Source of the DNA: Thermohalobaculum sp039816045
GTDB taxonomy: Bacteria; Pseudomonadota; Alphaproteobacteria; Rhodobacterales; Rhodobacteraceae
Direction: 5' to 3'
DNA length: 64,000 nucleotides
Assembly (NCBI GenBank): GCA_039816045.1
Contig: JBCBYB010000006.1
Coordinates: 62,001-126,000, forward strand
The position numbers and the translations under genes are program-made. The notes beneath the pieces were generated by a model. That model did no database searches. It saw nothing but the letters and a program-made list of their open reading frames with translations, and was not told the origin of the DNA. Shown here piece after piece: positions 8,618-17,500 of the stretch. Position 1 is the stretch's first letter. Every line of letters starts with the position of its first letter.

Positions 8618-9034
8618 ATGGCAATTCCCGACTACAAAGCAGAGAAGAAGGACCTGGACGGCAAACGCGGCCGCAACGCCAAGAAATGGCCCAGCTTCGA
8701 GAAAGCGGTTGAGGACGGGAAGGCCGCGGCCACTCAGTTCGTTGACCGGTTGCAGACCGACCTTATCATGATCAAGGGCTTCCACGAGCACGCCGACGAC
8801 CTCTACGAAAAATGGGCCCCGATGGCGGAGCAGCTGATCAAGCTTCAGGCGGATCTGAAGAAAGCCAAGGGCAATGCCAAGAAGGCCGAGGAGCTGAACG
8901 GCAAGATTGACGCTCTGCACAAGAAGGCAAAGGGCGTGCGTGACCAGATCAGCAAGAACGTGGAGAAGGTCAACGCCCACCTGCAGAAAACCGATGGGCG
9001 CATCACCAAGATCAAGTCGCTGTTGAAGGGCTAG
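8618..9034 (+). CDS. Small lysine-rich alpha-helical protein of unknown function
   Basis: Soluble 138-residue protein, very rich in Lys, Glu, Asp and Ala, predicted to be nearly all helix with coiled-coil-like heptads (KAEELNGKIDALHKKA near residue 89). No signal peptide or membrane segment. A start ATG with a GGAG site is clear. It resembles the product at 38128-38442 in composition and layout: an aromatic/His segment (FHEHADDLYEKW near residue 55), then a LQADLKKAKG segment. The helical parts of the peptidoglycan-binding proteins at 54971 and 61136 may be more distant relatives. It is a single gene after the gmaS operon, and its stop overlaps the stop of the opposite aminotransferase in a shared CTAG. 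Not recognised from any named family. Confidence 0.7.
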   Translation: MAIPDYKAEKKDLDGKRGRNAKKWPSFEKAVEDGKAAATQFVDRLQTDLIMIKGFHEHADDLYEKWAPMAEQLIKLQADLKKAKGNAKKAEELNGKIDALHKKAKGVRDQISKNVEKVNAHLQKTDGRITKIKSLLKG

Positions 9035-10317
9035 AGAGCCCCGCACGCCTCGTCGAGCGCTGTCAGCGTCTGGTCGAACTCCCGATCCGTGTGCACGCAG
9101 GAGAGGAAGCGGCGCACGCCCGGCAAGAGGTACTGCCCGCGCTTCATCAGCTCGGTGTCGAGGCGGCGCATAGCAGCGGCGTCTCCGGCCATCATATCCG
9201 CCTGGTTACGGGGCGGCTGGCCCATGAAGAGGAACTGCCAGAGCGAGCCCACATTGGCGGCGATGGCTGGCACGCCGTGGCGGTCGAGGACACCCTGCGC
9301 ATCGGCACAGAACCGGTCCGTGGCCGCGTTCAGCCGATCATAGGTGCCGGGTTCGGCCAGCACATCCAGCGTGGCCAGCGTCGCGGCCGCGGCGACTGGG
9401 TTCCCGTGCAGCGTCCCGTTGAAGTAGGCATAGTCTGGCTGGCCCTTCTTGGCCGGATCCGCGAGATCCAAGATCGCGGCCTTGCCGGCCACGACCGAGA
9501 GCGCGCCTGCCCCGCCGATCACCTTCCCGAAGCTTGCCAGGTCCGGCGTGATGCCGAGGCTCGCCTGCGCTCCGCCATAGGCGACCCGGAACCCGGTCAC
9601 CACCTCGTCGAAGATCAGCACGGCACCGAGCCGGTCACAAAGCGCCCGCAACCCGGCGAGGAACGCCCGGTCACCCTCGATGATCCGTTGCACCGGCTCG
9701 ACGATGATCGCTGCCAGATCCCCCGAGGCCTCGGCAATGCGCTCCGCCGCCTCGAGGTCATTATACGGCGCGATCAGCATCGAGCCCCGCACCGCCGCCG
9801 GTTGCCCTCCGGTGTCCGCCTGGCCCGAGGGGTAGTTGCCGATGGTCTTCGGGAAGGTCGAGACCAGGGCGTAATCGTGGTTGCCGTGATAGGCGCCCTC
9901 GAACTTCAGCACCTTCTCCCGCCCGGTATAGGCGCGCGCAAGGCGCATGGCATAGGCCGTCGCCTCCGAGCCGGTGGTGGCATAGGCGATTTTCTCGGCG
10001 CAGGGGATGTCTCGCACGAGCCGCCCCGAGAGCGCGATCGCCTGGTCGTTCAGCACCCCGAACATGTGCATGCCGCGGGCAGTCTGGGCTTGGGCTGCCT
10101 CCACCACCGCGGGGTGCGAGTGCCCGAGGATCAGCGCGCCCGCGCCGCCGGTGTAGTCGATGTACTCGCGCCCATCGACGTCCCAAAACCTCGGGCCCTC
10201 GCCATGGGAGAAGACCAGCCGGATGTCATCGGACAGCGCGTAACCGCCGAGCCCAGCTCCTGGCAGCGTCGTCTCGGCGATCTCAAAGGCGGTGGCGGAG
10301 GGGGTTTTCGCATCCAT
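9031..10317 (-). CDS. Class III PLP-dependent aminotransferase (glutamate-1-semialdehyde aminomutase-like)
   Basis: Aminotransferase of 428 residues, fold type I, class III. Visible features: SHGEGPRFWDVDGREYIDYTG near residue 33, GSEATAYAMRLARAYTGR near 107 (phosphate cup), IFDEVVTGFR near 213 (Asp contacting the pyridine N) and the PLP lysine in SFGKVIGGAGAL near 241. It resembles HemL but is the last gene of a catabolic operon, so it probably transaminates an amino acid or acts as an aminomutase on a pathway intermediate rather than making heme. Start at 10317 is set by an AAGGAGAC site. It follows the first enolase-type gene by 11 bp. Substrate cannot be read from sequence. Confidence 0.85.
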   Translation of the reverse strand: MDAKTPSATAFEIAETTLPGAGLGGYALSDDIRLVFSHGEGPRFWDVDGREYIDYTGGAGALILGHSHPAVVEAAQAQTARGMHMFGVLNDQAIALSGRLVRDIPCAEKIAYATTGSEATAYAMRLARAYTGREKVLKFEGAYHGNHDYALVSTFPKTIGNYPSGQADTGGQPAAVRGSMLIAPYNDLEAAERIAEASGDLAAIIVEPVQRIIEGDRAFLAGLRALCDRLGAVLIFDEVVTGFRVAYGGAQASLGITPDLASFGKVIGGAGALSVVAGKAAILDLADPAKKGQPDYAYFNGTLHGNPVAAAATLATLDVLAEPGTYDRLNAATDRFCADAQGVLDRHGVPAIAANVGSLWQFLFMGQPPRNQADMMAGDAAAMRRLDTELMKRGQYLLPGVRRFLSCVHTDREFDQTLTALDEACGAL

Positions 10318-10328
10318 GGCAGTCTCCT

Positions 10329-11504
10329 TCAGGCGTGCAGGGCGACGGGCGCGCCCAAGGTGTCGGGGTCGGGGGTGATGCCGAGGCCGGGGCCCTCCGG
10401 CACGGCGATGGTGGGGCCCTCGCGAGAAGGCGCATCCGGGGCGATCCGCGGGGCGACATAGCCAGAGAGATCGCAGACGTTCAGAACGGCGTTCGGCGGC
10501 GTGGCGGCGGCCAGATGCAAGGCCGCCGCGGTCGAAATGTCTGAACCCCAGGTACACTCGATGCACATGCGCGCGCCGAGATGCAGGCAAAGATCGCGCG
10601 CTCGGCGCAGCGCCGAGAGCCCGCCGAACTTTGAGAGCTTCAGAGCCACCGCATCGAGGCAGCCCAGCCGGTGCGCCTCGAGAAGCGTCGCAGTGTCATG
10701 GGCAAGCTCATCGGTCTTCATCGGTAGACCCGTCGCCGCCGACACGCGCCCACAGTCGGCAAGCGTCGCGCAGGGCTGCTCCAGCATCACATCCGCACTG
10801 GCCGCGGCCCGCCCTGTCCGGATCGCATCGAGCGCCATCGCCCCGCAATTCCAGTCACCGTAGACCAGCGGCCCGGGCCCGACTGCCTCGCGCACCAGAC
10901 GCAGACGCGCGGCATCGGCCTCCCAATTCGCGTCGGCGCCGAGCTTGGCCTGGAACTGACGGATGCCGGTGGCATAGGCCTCGCGCGCGATCCGCGCCAT
11001 CTCGTGGGGATCGATGCAGGTGATGGAGTGGTAGAGTGGCAGGCGCGTGGACCGTTGCCCGCCGAGAAGCGCATGCAGCGGCAGGCCCGCCACCTGGCCT
11101 GTGAGATCCCAGAGGGCGATGTCGAGGGCGGATTTCACAAAGGCATGGCCCGGCAGCACCGCATCGCAGCGGGCGATCAGTGCCTCGACCCCCACCGGAT
11201 CCGCACCCAAGAGCGTCGACGCCAAGTGGGCCACGCCCGGCGCCACCCCTTCGGCATAGGCGGGCAGGTAACCGGGGATCGGACACACCTCGCCCCAACC
11301 CGTGAGCCCGGTATCGGTCGTCAACGCCACGACCACTGTGGTCACGGTCGCGCAGGTCTTGCCCGCGGCCATGTGGTAGGTCTCATGACTGGTCAGCGGC
11401 ACATGGTGGACCGCGATGCGGGCGATCCGGTGACCGGAACCGGTTTCAAGCTTGCGCACCGCAGGTGCTGGCCGGGTGGGGATTTCGGCGATTGGAGACA
11501 TCAT
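10329..11504 (-). CDS. Mandelate racemase/muconate lactonizing enzyme family protein (paralogue 1)
   Basis: Enolase-superfamily enzyme of 391 residues: N-terminal capping domain then a (beta/alpha)7-beta barrel. Metal ligands are visible in YGDWN, LEQPC and the KTDE strand. A lysine in QAKLG and one in LKLSK sit on opposite faces, the pair used by MLE-subgroup racemases and epimerases. A ~25-residue N-terminal extension (MMSPIAEIPTRPAP) precedes the core. Start at 11504 makes an ATGA overlap with the preceding gene. It belongs to the operon with the Rieske oxygenase and DddQ-like cupin. Likely substrates are carboxylates such as betaines or amino acids, by analogy to 4R-hydroxyproline betaine 2-epimerase (HpbD) of Pelagibaca; dehydratase or racemase activity on other acids is equally possible. 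Confidence 0.8.
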   Translation of the reverse strand: MMSPIAEIPTRPAPAVRKLETGSGHRIARIAVHHVPLTSHETYHMAAGKTCATVTTVVVALTTDTGLTGWGEVCPIPGYLPAYAEGVAPGVAHLASTLLGADPVGVEALIARCDAVLPGHAFVKSALDIALWDLTGQVAGLPLHALLGGQRSTRLPLYHSITCIDPHEMARIAREAYATGIRQFQAKLGADANWEADAARLRLVREAVGPGPLVYGDWNCGAMALDAIRTGRAAASADVMLEQPCATLADCGRVSAATGLPMKTDELAHDTATLLEAHRLGCLDAVALKLSKFGGLSALRRARDLCLHLGARMCIECTWGSDISTAAALHLAAATPPNAVLNVCDLSGYVAPRIAPDAPSREGPTIAVPEGPGLGITPDPDTLGAPVALHA

Positions 11505-12613
11505 TCGGCCTCGTAAACAGCGACAGGGGTGCCGAGGGCGTCCAGGTCGGGGGCGACGCCTAGACCTGGTTCCTCGGGCAGATGAAGATGGCCATCGCGG
11601 TTGCGCGGCCCGCGGCCGCCGGCGATGTCCACCGAGAGCATGTCCTGGCACGCCCAGACACCGAGGCGCGCCTGGTCGGGGATCGTCGCCGCCAAGTGCA
11701 GCGCCTCGGCATCCGCCAGGACTGAGCCGCCGGTCGCCATGACGAAGCAGTCGATCCCGTGCGAGAGCGCCACATCCCGCATCCGGGCCGCGCGCGTCAG
11801 CCCGCCGACCCGGTTGAGCTTGATGCCGAAAACCTCCGCCAGCCCCTCACGCGCGATCCGCACGGCGTCCTGGAGCGTGACCAGGCTCTCGTCCACACTG
11901 ATCGGGGCCGTCGTGAGTGGCCGGATCGCAGCTATGTCGTCGAGGCTCTCGCAGGGTTGCTCGACCATGATCCCCGCAGCCTCCGGCGCGGCCAGCACCC
12001 GCAGTGCCTGTTGCCGAGTCCAGGCGCGGTTTACGTCGTAGAGCAGGCGTTCTCCCGGCAACCGCGCTGCCTCAAGGTGCTGGATGCGAGCAAGATCGGC
12101 GTCCACATCCGCCCCGATCTTGACCGAATGCGCCACGTAGCCCCGGTCACGGAAGGACTGGACGATGGCCAGCATTTCCTCCGGCGTGCCCGAGGACACC
12201 GAGGAGACAATCGGCGCAGGCGTCCGGCTGCCCCCTCCCATCAGATCGGCGATCGGCACACCCGCCGCTTGGGCCGCGATGTCCCACGCCGCCATGTCCA
12301 CCGGCTGCTTGGCATAGAGGTGACCGGGCAGGCAGAGATCCATCGCCCGTTCGAGCTCCAGCACACGGCGGGGATCGAGCCCGAGGATCGCCGGCGCCAT
12401 CGTCTCGAGCCCCGCGCGGATCCCTGGCCCGTGCGCGGGCACATAGGTGTGGCCCCAGGGCGTGCCCTCGCCCCAACCGACGAAGCCCACATCGGTATCG
12501 AGCCGGATCACGGTGGCGTCCAGGTGGTCGAAGCGCAGCCGCCCGCCCGAGAGCCAGTAAGGCTTCGCCAAGGGCAGATCCACATGCCAGACGGTGATCC
12601 GGGTGATCTTCAT
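11501..12613 (-). CDS. Mandelate racemase/muconate lactonizing enzyme family protein (paralogue 2)
   Basis: Enolase-superfamily enzyme of 370 residues. The barrel carries SVKIGAD (Lys base), YDVNRAW, VEQPC and SVDES metal ligands, and GIKLNRVGGL with the second Lys. It is diverged from its two operon neighbours throughout, so this is not a recent duplication. It starts at ATG 12613 in an ATGA overlap and ends in an ATGA overlap, so all three enolase-type proteins are made from one coupled message. The Lys/Lys arrangement points to 1,1-proton transfer at a carbon next to a carboxylate. Substrate unknown; betaine or hydroxyproline-type compounds are the inference from the Rieske and DMGDH genes. 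Confidence 0.8.
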   Translation of the reverse strand: MKITRITVWHVDLPLAKPYWLSGGRLRFDHLDATVIRLDTDVGFVGWGEGTPWGHTYVPAHGPGIRAGLETMAPAILGLDPRRVLELERAMDLCLPGHLYAKQPVDMAAWDIAAQAAGVPIADLMGGGSRTPAPIVSSVSSGTPEEMLAIVQSFRDRGYVAHSVKIGADVDADLARIQHLEAARLPGERLLYDVNRAWTRQQALRVLAAPEAAGIMVEQPCESLDDIAAIRPLTTAPISVDESLVTLQDAVRIAREGLAEVFGIKLNRVGGLTRAARMRDVALSHGIDCFVMATGGSVLADAEALHLAATIPDQARLGVWACQDMLSVDIAGGRGPRNRDGHLHLPEEPGLGVAPDLDALGTPVAVYEAE

Positions 12614-13731
12614 GCCGCCTCTCCGTAGACCGCGACCGGGTCGCCGAGGCTCGCGTAGTCCGGCGCAACGCCCAGTCCCGGCGCATCGGAGGCCCAGAGC
12701 CGCCCGTCGCGGACCTCCGGCGCCGGCTGCCCGGTCGAGCGGGTGTTGTAGGCGCAGAGGTCGGTCGTGTTCACCAGGAACTCGGCCGGCGTCGACGCTG
12801 CGAAATGGGCGAGCGCGGCGGTGGTGATTTCGCCGCCCCAGCTGTCCTCTGCGACCACGGGGATCCGCGCGTCCACCAGGGCATCGCGCATCCTGCGGGA
12901 CTTCGACAGGCCGCCCTGTTTTCCGAGCTTGAGGCAGATGATCTCCGCCCCGCTCTCGGCGATCACGCGGGTCACATCCGCCATCGTCACGATGCACTCG
13001 TCGAGCTTCATCGGCTGCTCGGCGACCCGGCGGACCTGCTGGCATTCGGCATAGCTCTGGCAGGGCTGCTCAAGGATGTAGTCGAGGTCCCGCGTCGCCC
13101 GCACCACCCGGATCGCATCGTCGACGCGCCAGCCCTGATTGGCATCGGCCATCGCCTTCTCGCCGGGTTGGAGGAGCGGCACTGCGGCCCGGATGCGCTC
13201 GATATCCCCCGCCCAGTCGCCGCCCACCTTGATCTGAAACTGCCGGTAGCCCTGAGCGCGATAGCCGTCGAGCTCGCCCAGTGTCTCCGCGCGGCCCTTC
13301 TGGGGCACCACCCGGTAGAGCGGCGCGCCGTCGGTTAGCCGCCCTCCGAGCAGCATCCAGACCGGCTGACCGAGCGCTTGGCCGAGGAGATCCCAACAGG
13401 CGATATCGAACGGAGATTTGGCATAGCCGTGTCCGGCGATCTTGGCGTCCATCAACCGCTCGATGCGCGCCATCTGACGGGGGTCTTCGCCGAGCAGTAC
13501 GGGCGCGAGCAAGCGAGCTGCCGCCTCGACGCCTTCCTCATGCGCCTCCATATACCCATCGCCACAGGGGCAGAACTCACCGCAGCCGCTGAGCCCCGCA
13601 TCGGTGCCGATCACCACGACGGAGCTGTTGGCGACTGAGATCGCCCCCCGCGCGCCCCAGCGATAGACCCCACCCACATAGGGCAGATCGGTGCGATAGA
13701 CGCGGATGGAGGTGATCTTCACGGCGCTCAC
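12610..13731 (-). CDS. Mandelate racemase/muconate lactonizing enzyme family protein (paralogue 3), HpbD-like
   Basis: Enolase-superfamily enzyme of 373 residues. Motifs: RQFQIKVGGDW with the first catalytic Lys, MADANQGW, LEQPC and MKLDE metal ligands, and CLKLGKQGGLSKSRRMRDA with the second Lys. The whole pattern is of the kind seen in hydroxyproline betaine epimerase and cis-3-hydroxyproline dehydratase groups. A GTG start at 13731 overlaps the previous stop (GTGA), preferred over the internal GTG at 13722. Family assignment is firm. Epimerisation of a proline-betaine-like osmolyte is a hypothesis supported by the neighbouring Rieske oxygenase; no proline-betaine transporter is in the window. 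Confidence 0.8.
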   Translation of the reverse strand: MSAVKITSIRVYRTDLPYVGGVYRWGARGAISVANSSVVVIGTDAGLSGCGEFCPCGDGYMEAHEEGVEAAARLLAPVLLGEDPRQMARIERLMDAKIAGHGYAKSPFDIACWDLLGQALGQPVWMLLGGRLTDGAPLYRVVPQKGRAETLGELDGYRAQGYRQFQIKVGGDWAGDIERIRAAVPLLQPGEKAMADANQGWRVDDAIRVVRATRDLDYILEQPCQSYAECQQVRRVAEQPMKLDECIVTMADVTRVIAESGAEIICLKLGKQGGLSKSRRMRDALVDARIPVVAEDSWGGEITTAALAHFAASTPAEFLVNTTDLCAYNTRSTGQPAPEVRDGRLWASDAPGLGVAPDYASLGDPVAVYGEAA

Positions 13732-14345
13732 GCAGGCGTTGCATCGGCCGGGGCCGCGCAGAGGGTCGAGGGCGCGTTCAGCCCCTCGCCCCGCCAGAGC
13801 GCGTGGGCAAACAGCGGCGCGTCCCGCATCTCCGCCGCATGGACCACCAAGGAGGGGTGCTCTCGCAGTCCACCGGGCCCGAGATCCGCGTCCTCCATGC
13901 CACCGGTGCGGAAGATCGCGCGCCCCGCCAGGACCACATAGATCTCCGAAGGCACGTGCCAGTGCCAAGGATAGGTGAACCCCTGGTCCCAAAGCCCAAT
14001 GCTGATCCGCATCTCCGGCGAGACAAAGGGGCCATCCGGGCTCACCAGGTTGAACCAACCGGAGCGCGAGAGGAAATCCGCCCCCACCTGGTCCTTGCCA
14101 TAGGTTTGACGCCAGTGGAGGTGGGGCGCCTCGGAGAGCACGGCATCTGTGAGCGCCTGGGTCTCGGGGCCGGCCTGGGAAGCAAAGCCCCCTAAAAGGT
14201 GGAGGCAGTCGGTGTCACGGGGGTCGGGGAGTTCAAGCGGGAGCGGCCCGTCGAGGCGGTCCCCCGCAAACTCCGCCAACACGGGCGTGGATGCGATCAG
14301 CGCTCGCACCTCCACCAACAGCCGCTCATGGGCAGCCCGGATCAT
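13728..14345 (-). CDS. DddQ-like cupin (dimethylsulfoniopropionate lyase family)
   Basis: Protein of 205 residues with a C-terminal single cupin. The barrel contains YPWHWHVPSEIYVVLAG near residue 123, which is the H-x-H-x3-E-x-Y metal motif known from DddQ DMSP lyases, and a distal His in REHPSLVVHA near residue 165. The N-terminal helical half (MIRAAHERLLVEV) also fits the family. DddQ cleaves DMSP to acrylate and dimethyl sulfide. The gene is translationally coupled between a dehydrogenase and an enolase-type gene, so it works inside this operon. Motif agreement makes a metal-dependent lyase likely; whether the substrate is DMSP or a related betaine cannot be settled here. Confidence 0.72.
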   Translation of the reverse strand: MIRAAHERLLVEVRALIASTPVLAEFAGDRLDGPLPLELPDPRDTDCLHLLGGFASQAGPETQALTDAVLSEAPHLHWRQTYGKDQVGADFLSRSGWFNLVSPDGPFVSPEMRISIGLWDQGFTYPWHWHVPSEIYVVLAGRAIFRTGGMEDADLGPGGLREHPSLVVHAAEMRDAPLFAHALWRGEGLNAPSTLCAAPADATPA

Positions 14346-15430
14346 GGGGTGACCACGATGTTGCCGACATGGCGTTTGGCGATGAAGGCCTCTTGCGCCT
14401 TGTGCAGGTCGGCGAGCGGGTGGGTCTCGGCGAGCAGCGGACAGATCTCGCCCCGCTCGATGTAACCGACCAGCTTTGCAAAAAGCCCCGGCGGAACGAT
14501 TGTGGCCCCGGTGAACACCAGATCCTTGAGGTAGAAGGAACGCAGGTCGAACTCGACAATCGGCCCGGCAATGGCCCCCGCACAGGTGTAGCGCCCGCCG
14601 CGGGCGAGCACCTCGATGAGCTGCGGCCAGAGCGTGCCGCCCACCACATCGGCCACCACCGTCACCGTCTCCTGCCCGATGGCGTCCTTCAGTGCCGCCG
14701 CCAGATCCTCGGGCGCGCGCGGCAGCACAGCGTAAGGCTTCAGCATCGCCACCTGATCGGCCTTGTCCGCGCCGCAGAGCGCCACCGTCCGGGCGCCCCG
14801 CCGATGCGCAAGCTGGATCAGCGCCGAGCCGACCCCACCAGAAGCTCCCGGCACCAATACCGTGTCGCCCTCACCCACCTCCGCACGGCGCAGCATGTTC
14901 TCCGCCGTGATCGACGCGGTGGCGAAGGTCGCAAGCTCGGCATCGCTGAGTGCGCTCTCGATCGGGTGAACATTGCGCACATCGGCGGTGGTGTATTCGG
15001 CAAACCCGCCATTGCACTCGCTGCCGTAGTAGCCGGTCTTCTCGAGGTTCAACGGATCGTCCCAGTCGCGCAGCCAGGTGTCGATCATCACCCGACGCCC
15101 GATCAGGGCCGGGTCCGCGCCGTCGCCGACCGCTTCGACCGTGCCGACCACATCAGCCCCTTGGATCCGCGGGAAGGTGATCGATGAGCCACCCCAGGAG
15201 GGATCGTCGGTGTTGATCGTCTCGTAGCCGTCGCCCAGCGTCGCCTGACGCACTGCCTTCGAGTACCAGCCGGTGCGGGTGTTCACATCGGTGTTGTTGA
15301 GCCCGCAGGCGGCCACCTTGATCAGCACCTCACCGGGGCCGGCCTGGGGTTTCGGCCAGTCCTCACGATAGACCAGCCTGTCGAGCCCGCCATGGCCCGT
15401 CAGCACCACCGCCTTCATCGTCTCTGTCAT
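14342..15430 (-). CDS. Zinc-less MDR-family alcohol dehydrogenase/quinone oxidoreductase-like enzyme
   Basis: Medium-chain dehydrogenase/reductase of 362 residues. The N-terminal GroES-like domain has ACGLNNTD, where zinc-dependent relatives have a metal-binding Cys (CGxCGTD type); the Asn there and the lack of a four-Cys lobe suggest a zinc-independent reductase. The nucleotide site is VLVPGASGGVGSALIQLA near residue 170, typical for NADPH. Start at 15430 gives an ATGA overlap with the Rieske stop. In the operon it may reduce an unsaturated or carbonyl intermediate. It does not look like AcuI, the acryloyl-CoA reductase of DMSP metabolism. Confidence 0.78.
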   Translation of the reverse strand: MTETMKAVVLTGHGGLDRLVYREDWPKPQAGPGEVLIKVAACGLNNTDVNTRTGWYSKAVRQATLGDGYETINTDDPSWGGSSITFPRIQGADVVGTVEAVGDGADPALIGRRVMIDTWLRDWDDPLNLEKTGYYGSECNGGFAEYTTADVRNVHPIESALSDAELATFATASITAENMLRRAEVGEGDTVLVPGASGGVGSALIQLAHRRGARTVALCGADKADQVAMLKPYAVLPRAPEDLAAALKDAIGQETVTVVADVVGGTLWPQLIEVLARGGRYTCAGAIAGPIVEFDLRSFYLKDLVFTGATIVPPGLFAKLVGYIERGEICPLLAETHPLADLHKAQEAFIAKRHVGNIVVTP

Positions 15431-16503
15431 GCCAGCGCCTCCTCCACCCATCCATGCAGGGCAGCGATGGAATGCTCGGAATTGATGCCGGCGGCAATCA
15501 CCAAGGGCCCCGGCCGGTAGCCCCGGCTGCCGAGCCCGCGCTGGACGGCGCGAACAAGCGCCAGATCCTCGGCGAAGGTCGTATCGCGGTCGAGATCGAT
15601 CACCCGCTGGAGTTGGTCGTCGACGACCCCGTCCTTGCTGAACCAGCCGCGATGCACCTCGGTGTCGTCATGGGCGAGTGGGCGCCAGTAGTAGGTGTTC
15701 ACCAGTCCGCCCGGGTAGAGCTGCAGGCTGAAGGCCGGGAACAGGAAGAAGCTGGCGTAAGCCGCGCCGCCCGTGTCGTACCAGGCACCCTGACCGCGGG
15801 CTGGCTCGGCGGTGTGGCGCAGCACACGACCCGTGCCAAAGGGCTGGATGTCATAGCTGCCGGGGTCAATCACTCCGTCCGAGAAGGATTTGTGGACGTG
15901 CCCGCAATGGTAGCATTCGTTGTAGTTCTCAACCGCCACCAGCCAGTTGCAGCCCTCCTGAGCGCTGTGCTCGTGGGCGAAGATGCGGGTCTCGATCTCC
16001 GGGCAATGGGCGCGCACGGCGTCGGCCACCCCAGGATAGCAGATGTCCATCGCCGGCGCTTCGCCGTCGAGGTTGACGAACACAAAGCCGAGGAAAACCT
16101 CGATACGCACCTCGGTTAGGCAGACGGACCCCTTGTCGATCCCAGTCCCGCGGGACCCCGGGGCCGCACGCAGGCGACCGTCCAGCTCATAGGCCCAGGC
16201 GTGGTACGGACAGACCAGCACCCGAGCCCGCCCGGTGTCGGAGACCAGCGGATGCCCCCGGTGCTGGCAAACATTATAGAAGCACCGCAGCCCCCCGTCG
16301 CGCCCCCGCACGACGAAGAGATCCTGATCCATCAGCGTGAAGGCGTAGTAATCTCCCGGCTCCGGCACCAGCGTCGCGTGGCAGACATACTGCCAGCAGC
16401 GAAAGAAAATCCGCTCGGACGCACGGGCATAAACCGCGGGGTCAGTGTAGATCGACGCCGGCAATGCGTGGCGTTGTGCTGGAGGCAATGTCTCGGTGTC
16501 CAT
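15427..16503 (-). CDS. Rieske non-heme iron oxygenase alpha subunit (quaternary-amine demethylase type)
   Basis: Ring-hydroxylating-type oxygenase of 358 residues. The [2Fe-2S] Rieske site is CQHRGH followed by CPYHAW (residues about 85-108). The mononuclear iron site is NYNECYHCGHVH near residue 195. The ECYHC form is typical of enzymes acting on quaternary amines: glycine betaine demethylase GbcA, carnitine oxygenase CntA, stachydrine demethylase and choline monooxygenase. It would remove an N-methyl group as formaldehyde. ATG at 16503 gives the normal family length. The matching ferredoxin/flavin reductase is not in the window. Class is secure; substrate is inferred from family and neighbours. 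Confidence 0.85.
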   Translation of the reverse strand: MDTETLPPAQRHALPASIYTDPAVYARASERIFFRCWQYVCHATLVPEPGDYYAFTLMDQDLFVVRGRDGGLRCFYNVCQHRGHPLVSDTGRARVLVCPYHAWAYELDGRLRAAPGSRGTGIDKGSVCLTEVRIEVFLGFVFVNLDGEAPAMDICYPGVADAVRAHCPEIETRIFAHEHSAQEGCNWLVAVENYNECYHCGHVHKSFSDGVIDPGSYDIQPFGTGRVLRHTAEPARGQGAWYDTGGAAYASFFLFPAFSLQLYPGGLVNTYYWRPLAHDDTEVHRGWFSKDGVVDDQLQRVIDLDRDTTFAEDLALVRAVQRGLGSRGYRPGPLVIAAGINSEHSIAALHGWVEEALA

Positions 16504-16513
16504 GGGGCGCTCC

Positions 16514-17461
16514 TCAGCCGATACCCGCGAGGCCGTCGGGCTCCTCGTAGAGCCCAGCCTCCAGACGTTGTTGGTGGAACCGTGCAATCCGCTGCGCCGC
16601 CTCCGCGCCGCCTCGAGCGACGAGCACGGCAACCACCCCTTCGAGCAGCGCGAGCACGGCGGTGTGGCTTTCGAAGAACTGCGGCGTGTGGGTGGGGGCG
16701 ACCAAAGCTGTTCCGGCAGCGCGCGCAAGCGGCGAGGTCAGACTGTCGGTGATGCCGATCACATGGGCCCCCCGCTCGGTTGCAAACCGCACCGCCTGCA
16801 TGGTCTCGGAGCGGTAGGGCTGGAAGGTGAGCGCAATCAGCACGTCCTGCGGGCCGACATGGGAGAGATCATCGACCGGGTGGCTGCCATGGCGCGGGAT
16901 CGGCTGGATATGCTCGAACCCCATGCGCGCGACGTACCAGAACTGGTGCGCGAGCGAGTAGGCTGAGCCCATGCCGAGCACGAAGACCCGCTGCGCGCCG
17001 AGGATGCGATCTGCGACCCGCGTCAGCTCCGCCGCGTCCTGGCGCCGCCAAGTTGATTCGACGTTCTCCCCCGTGGCCGTCGCCATCTCCGCGATGACCG
17101 CGGCGGTGCCACCTTTGGCCTCCAGCGCCTGCAACCAAGCTGCGCGGTTGCGGAAGCCGCCCATGCCATCCGACACCAGGAAATCGCGGAACCGTGCCCG
17201 CATGTCGTCGTAACCGGAGAAACCGATCTCGCGCGCCAACCGGACCAGCGTGTTCGGATGGACCTCCGCCTTGCCCGCGAGCGCCCGCATAGACTGCACG
17301 CCGACGGCCCGCGGGTTGTCGATGATGAACCGCGCCGCCCGCTGGAGCTGCGGCGGAAGATCCTCGAACCGCTCGGTCAGCCGGTCCAGGATGGCCTCCG
17401 TCGTTGGTCGGCGAGACCCCAAAGGCACGCCCCCTCCGGAGCGCCCATCGGCCACACGCAT
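16514..17461 (-). CDS. MurR/RpiR-family transcriptional regulator
   Basis: Regulator of 315 residues. An N-terminal RpiR helix-turn-helix (about residues 25-95, MRALAGKAEVHPNTLVRLAREIGFSGY) is followed by a SIS domain (about 125-270; VFVLGMGSAYSLAHQF), which usually binds a sugar phosphate or other small effector. Start at 17461 is chosen because AAGGAAG lies just upstream and a perfect TATAAT sits at 17485-17490, too close for the alternative ATG at 17482. It is the first gene of the minus-strand operon, 10 bp ahead of the Rieske gene, and faces the plus-strand cupin-DMGDH pair, so it probably controls both directions. Confidence 0.85.
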   Translation of the reverse strand: MRVADGRSGGGVPLGSRRPTTEAILDRLTERFEDLPPQLQRAARFIIDNPRAVGVQSMRALAGKAEVHPNTLVRLAREIGFSGYDDMRARFRDFLVSDGMGGFRNRAAWLQALEAKGGTAAVIAEMATATGENVESTWRRQDAAELTRVADRILGAQRVFVLGMGSAYSLAHQFWYVARMGFEHIQPIPRHGSHPVDDLSHVGPQDVLIALTFQPYRSETMQAVRFATERGAHVIGITDSLTSPLARAAGTALVAPTHTPQFFESHTAVLALLEGVVAVLVARGGAEAAQRIARFHQQRLEAGLYEEPDGLAGIG

Positions 17462-17484
17462 GATCACTTCCTTGGGTCGCATGC

Positions 17485-17490
17485 ATTATA
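17485..17490 (-). promoter_or_regulatory. -10 box (TATAAT) of the RpiR-Rieske operon
   Basis: A perfect TATAAT on the minus strand, 23 bp upstream of the chosen RpiR start. The -35 region falls in the palindrome at 17501-17518 and is weak (ACAAGT), which would suit repression or activation by a bound regulator. Confidence 0.5.
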
Positions 17491-17500
17491 TCCATTGACG

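Noticed and set aside
9031..10317. HemL for heme biosynthesis
   Set aside because: Sequence class fits but position at the end of a catabolic operon argues against a housekeeping heme role.
14342..15430. AcuI-type acryloyl-CoA reductase for DMSP metabolism
   Set aside because: It is an MDR protein but lacks the N-terminal pattern recalled for AcuI/YhdH, so only a general MDR call is supported.
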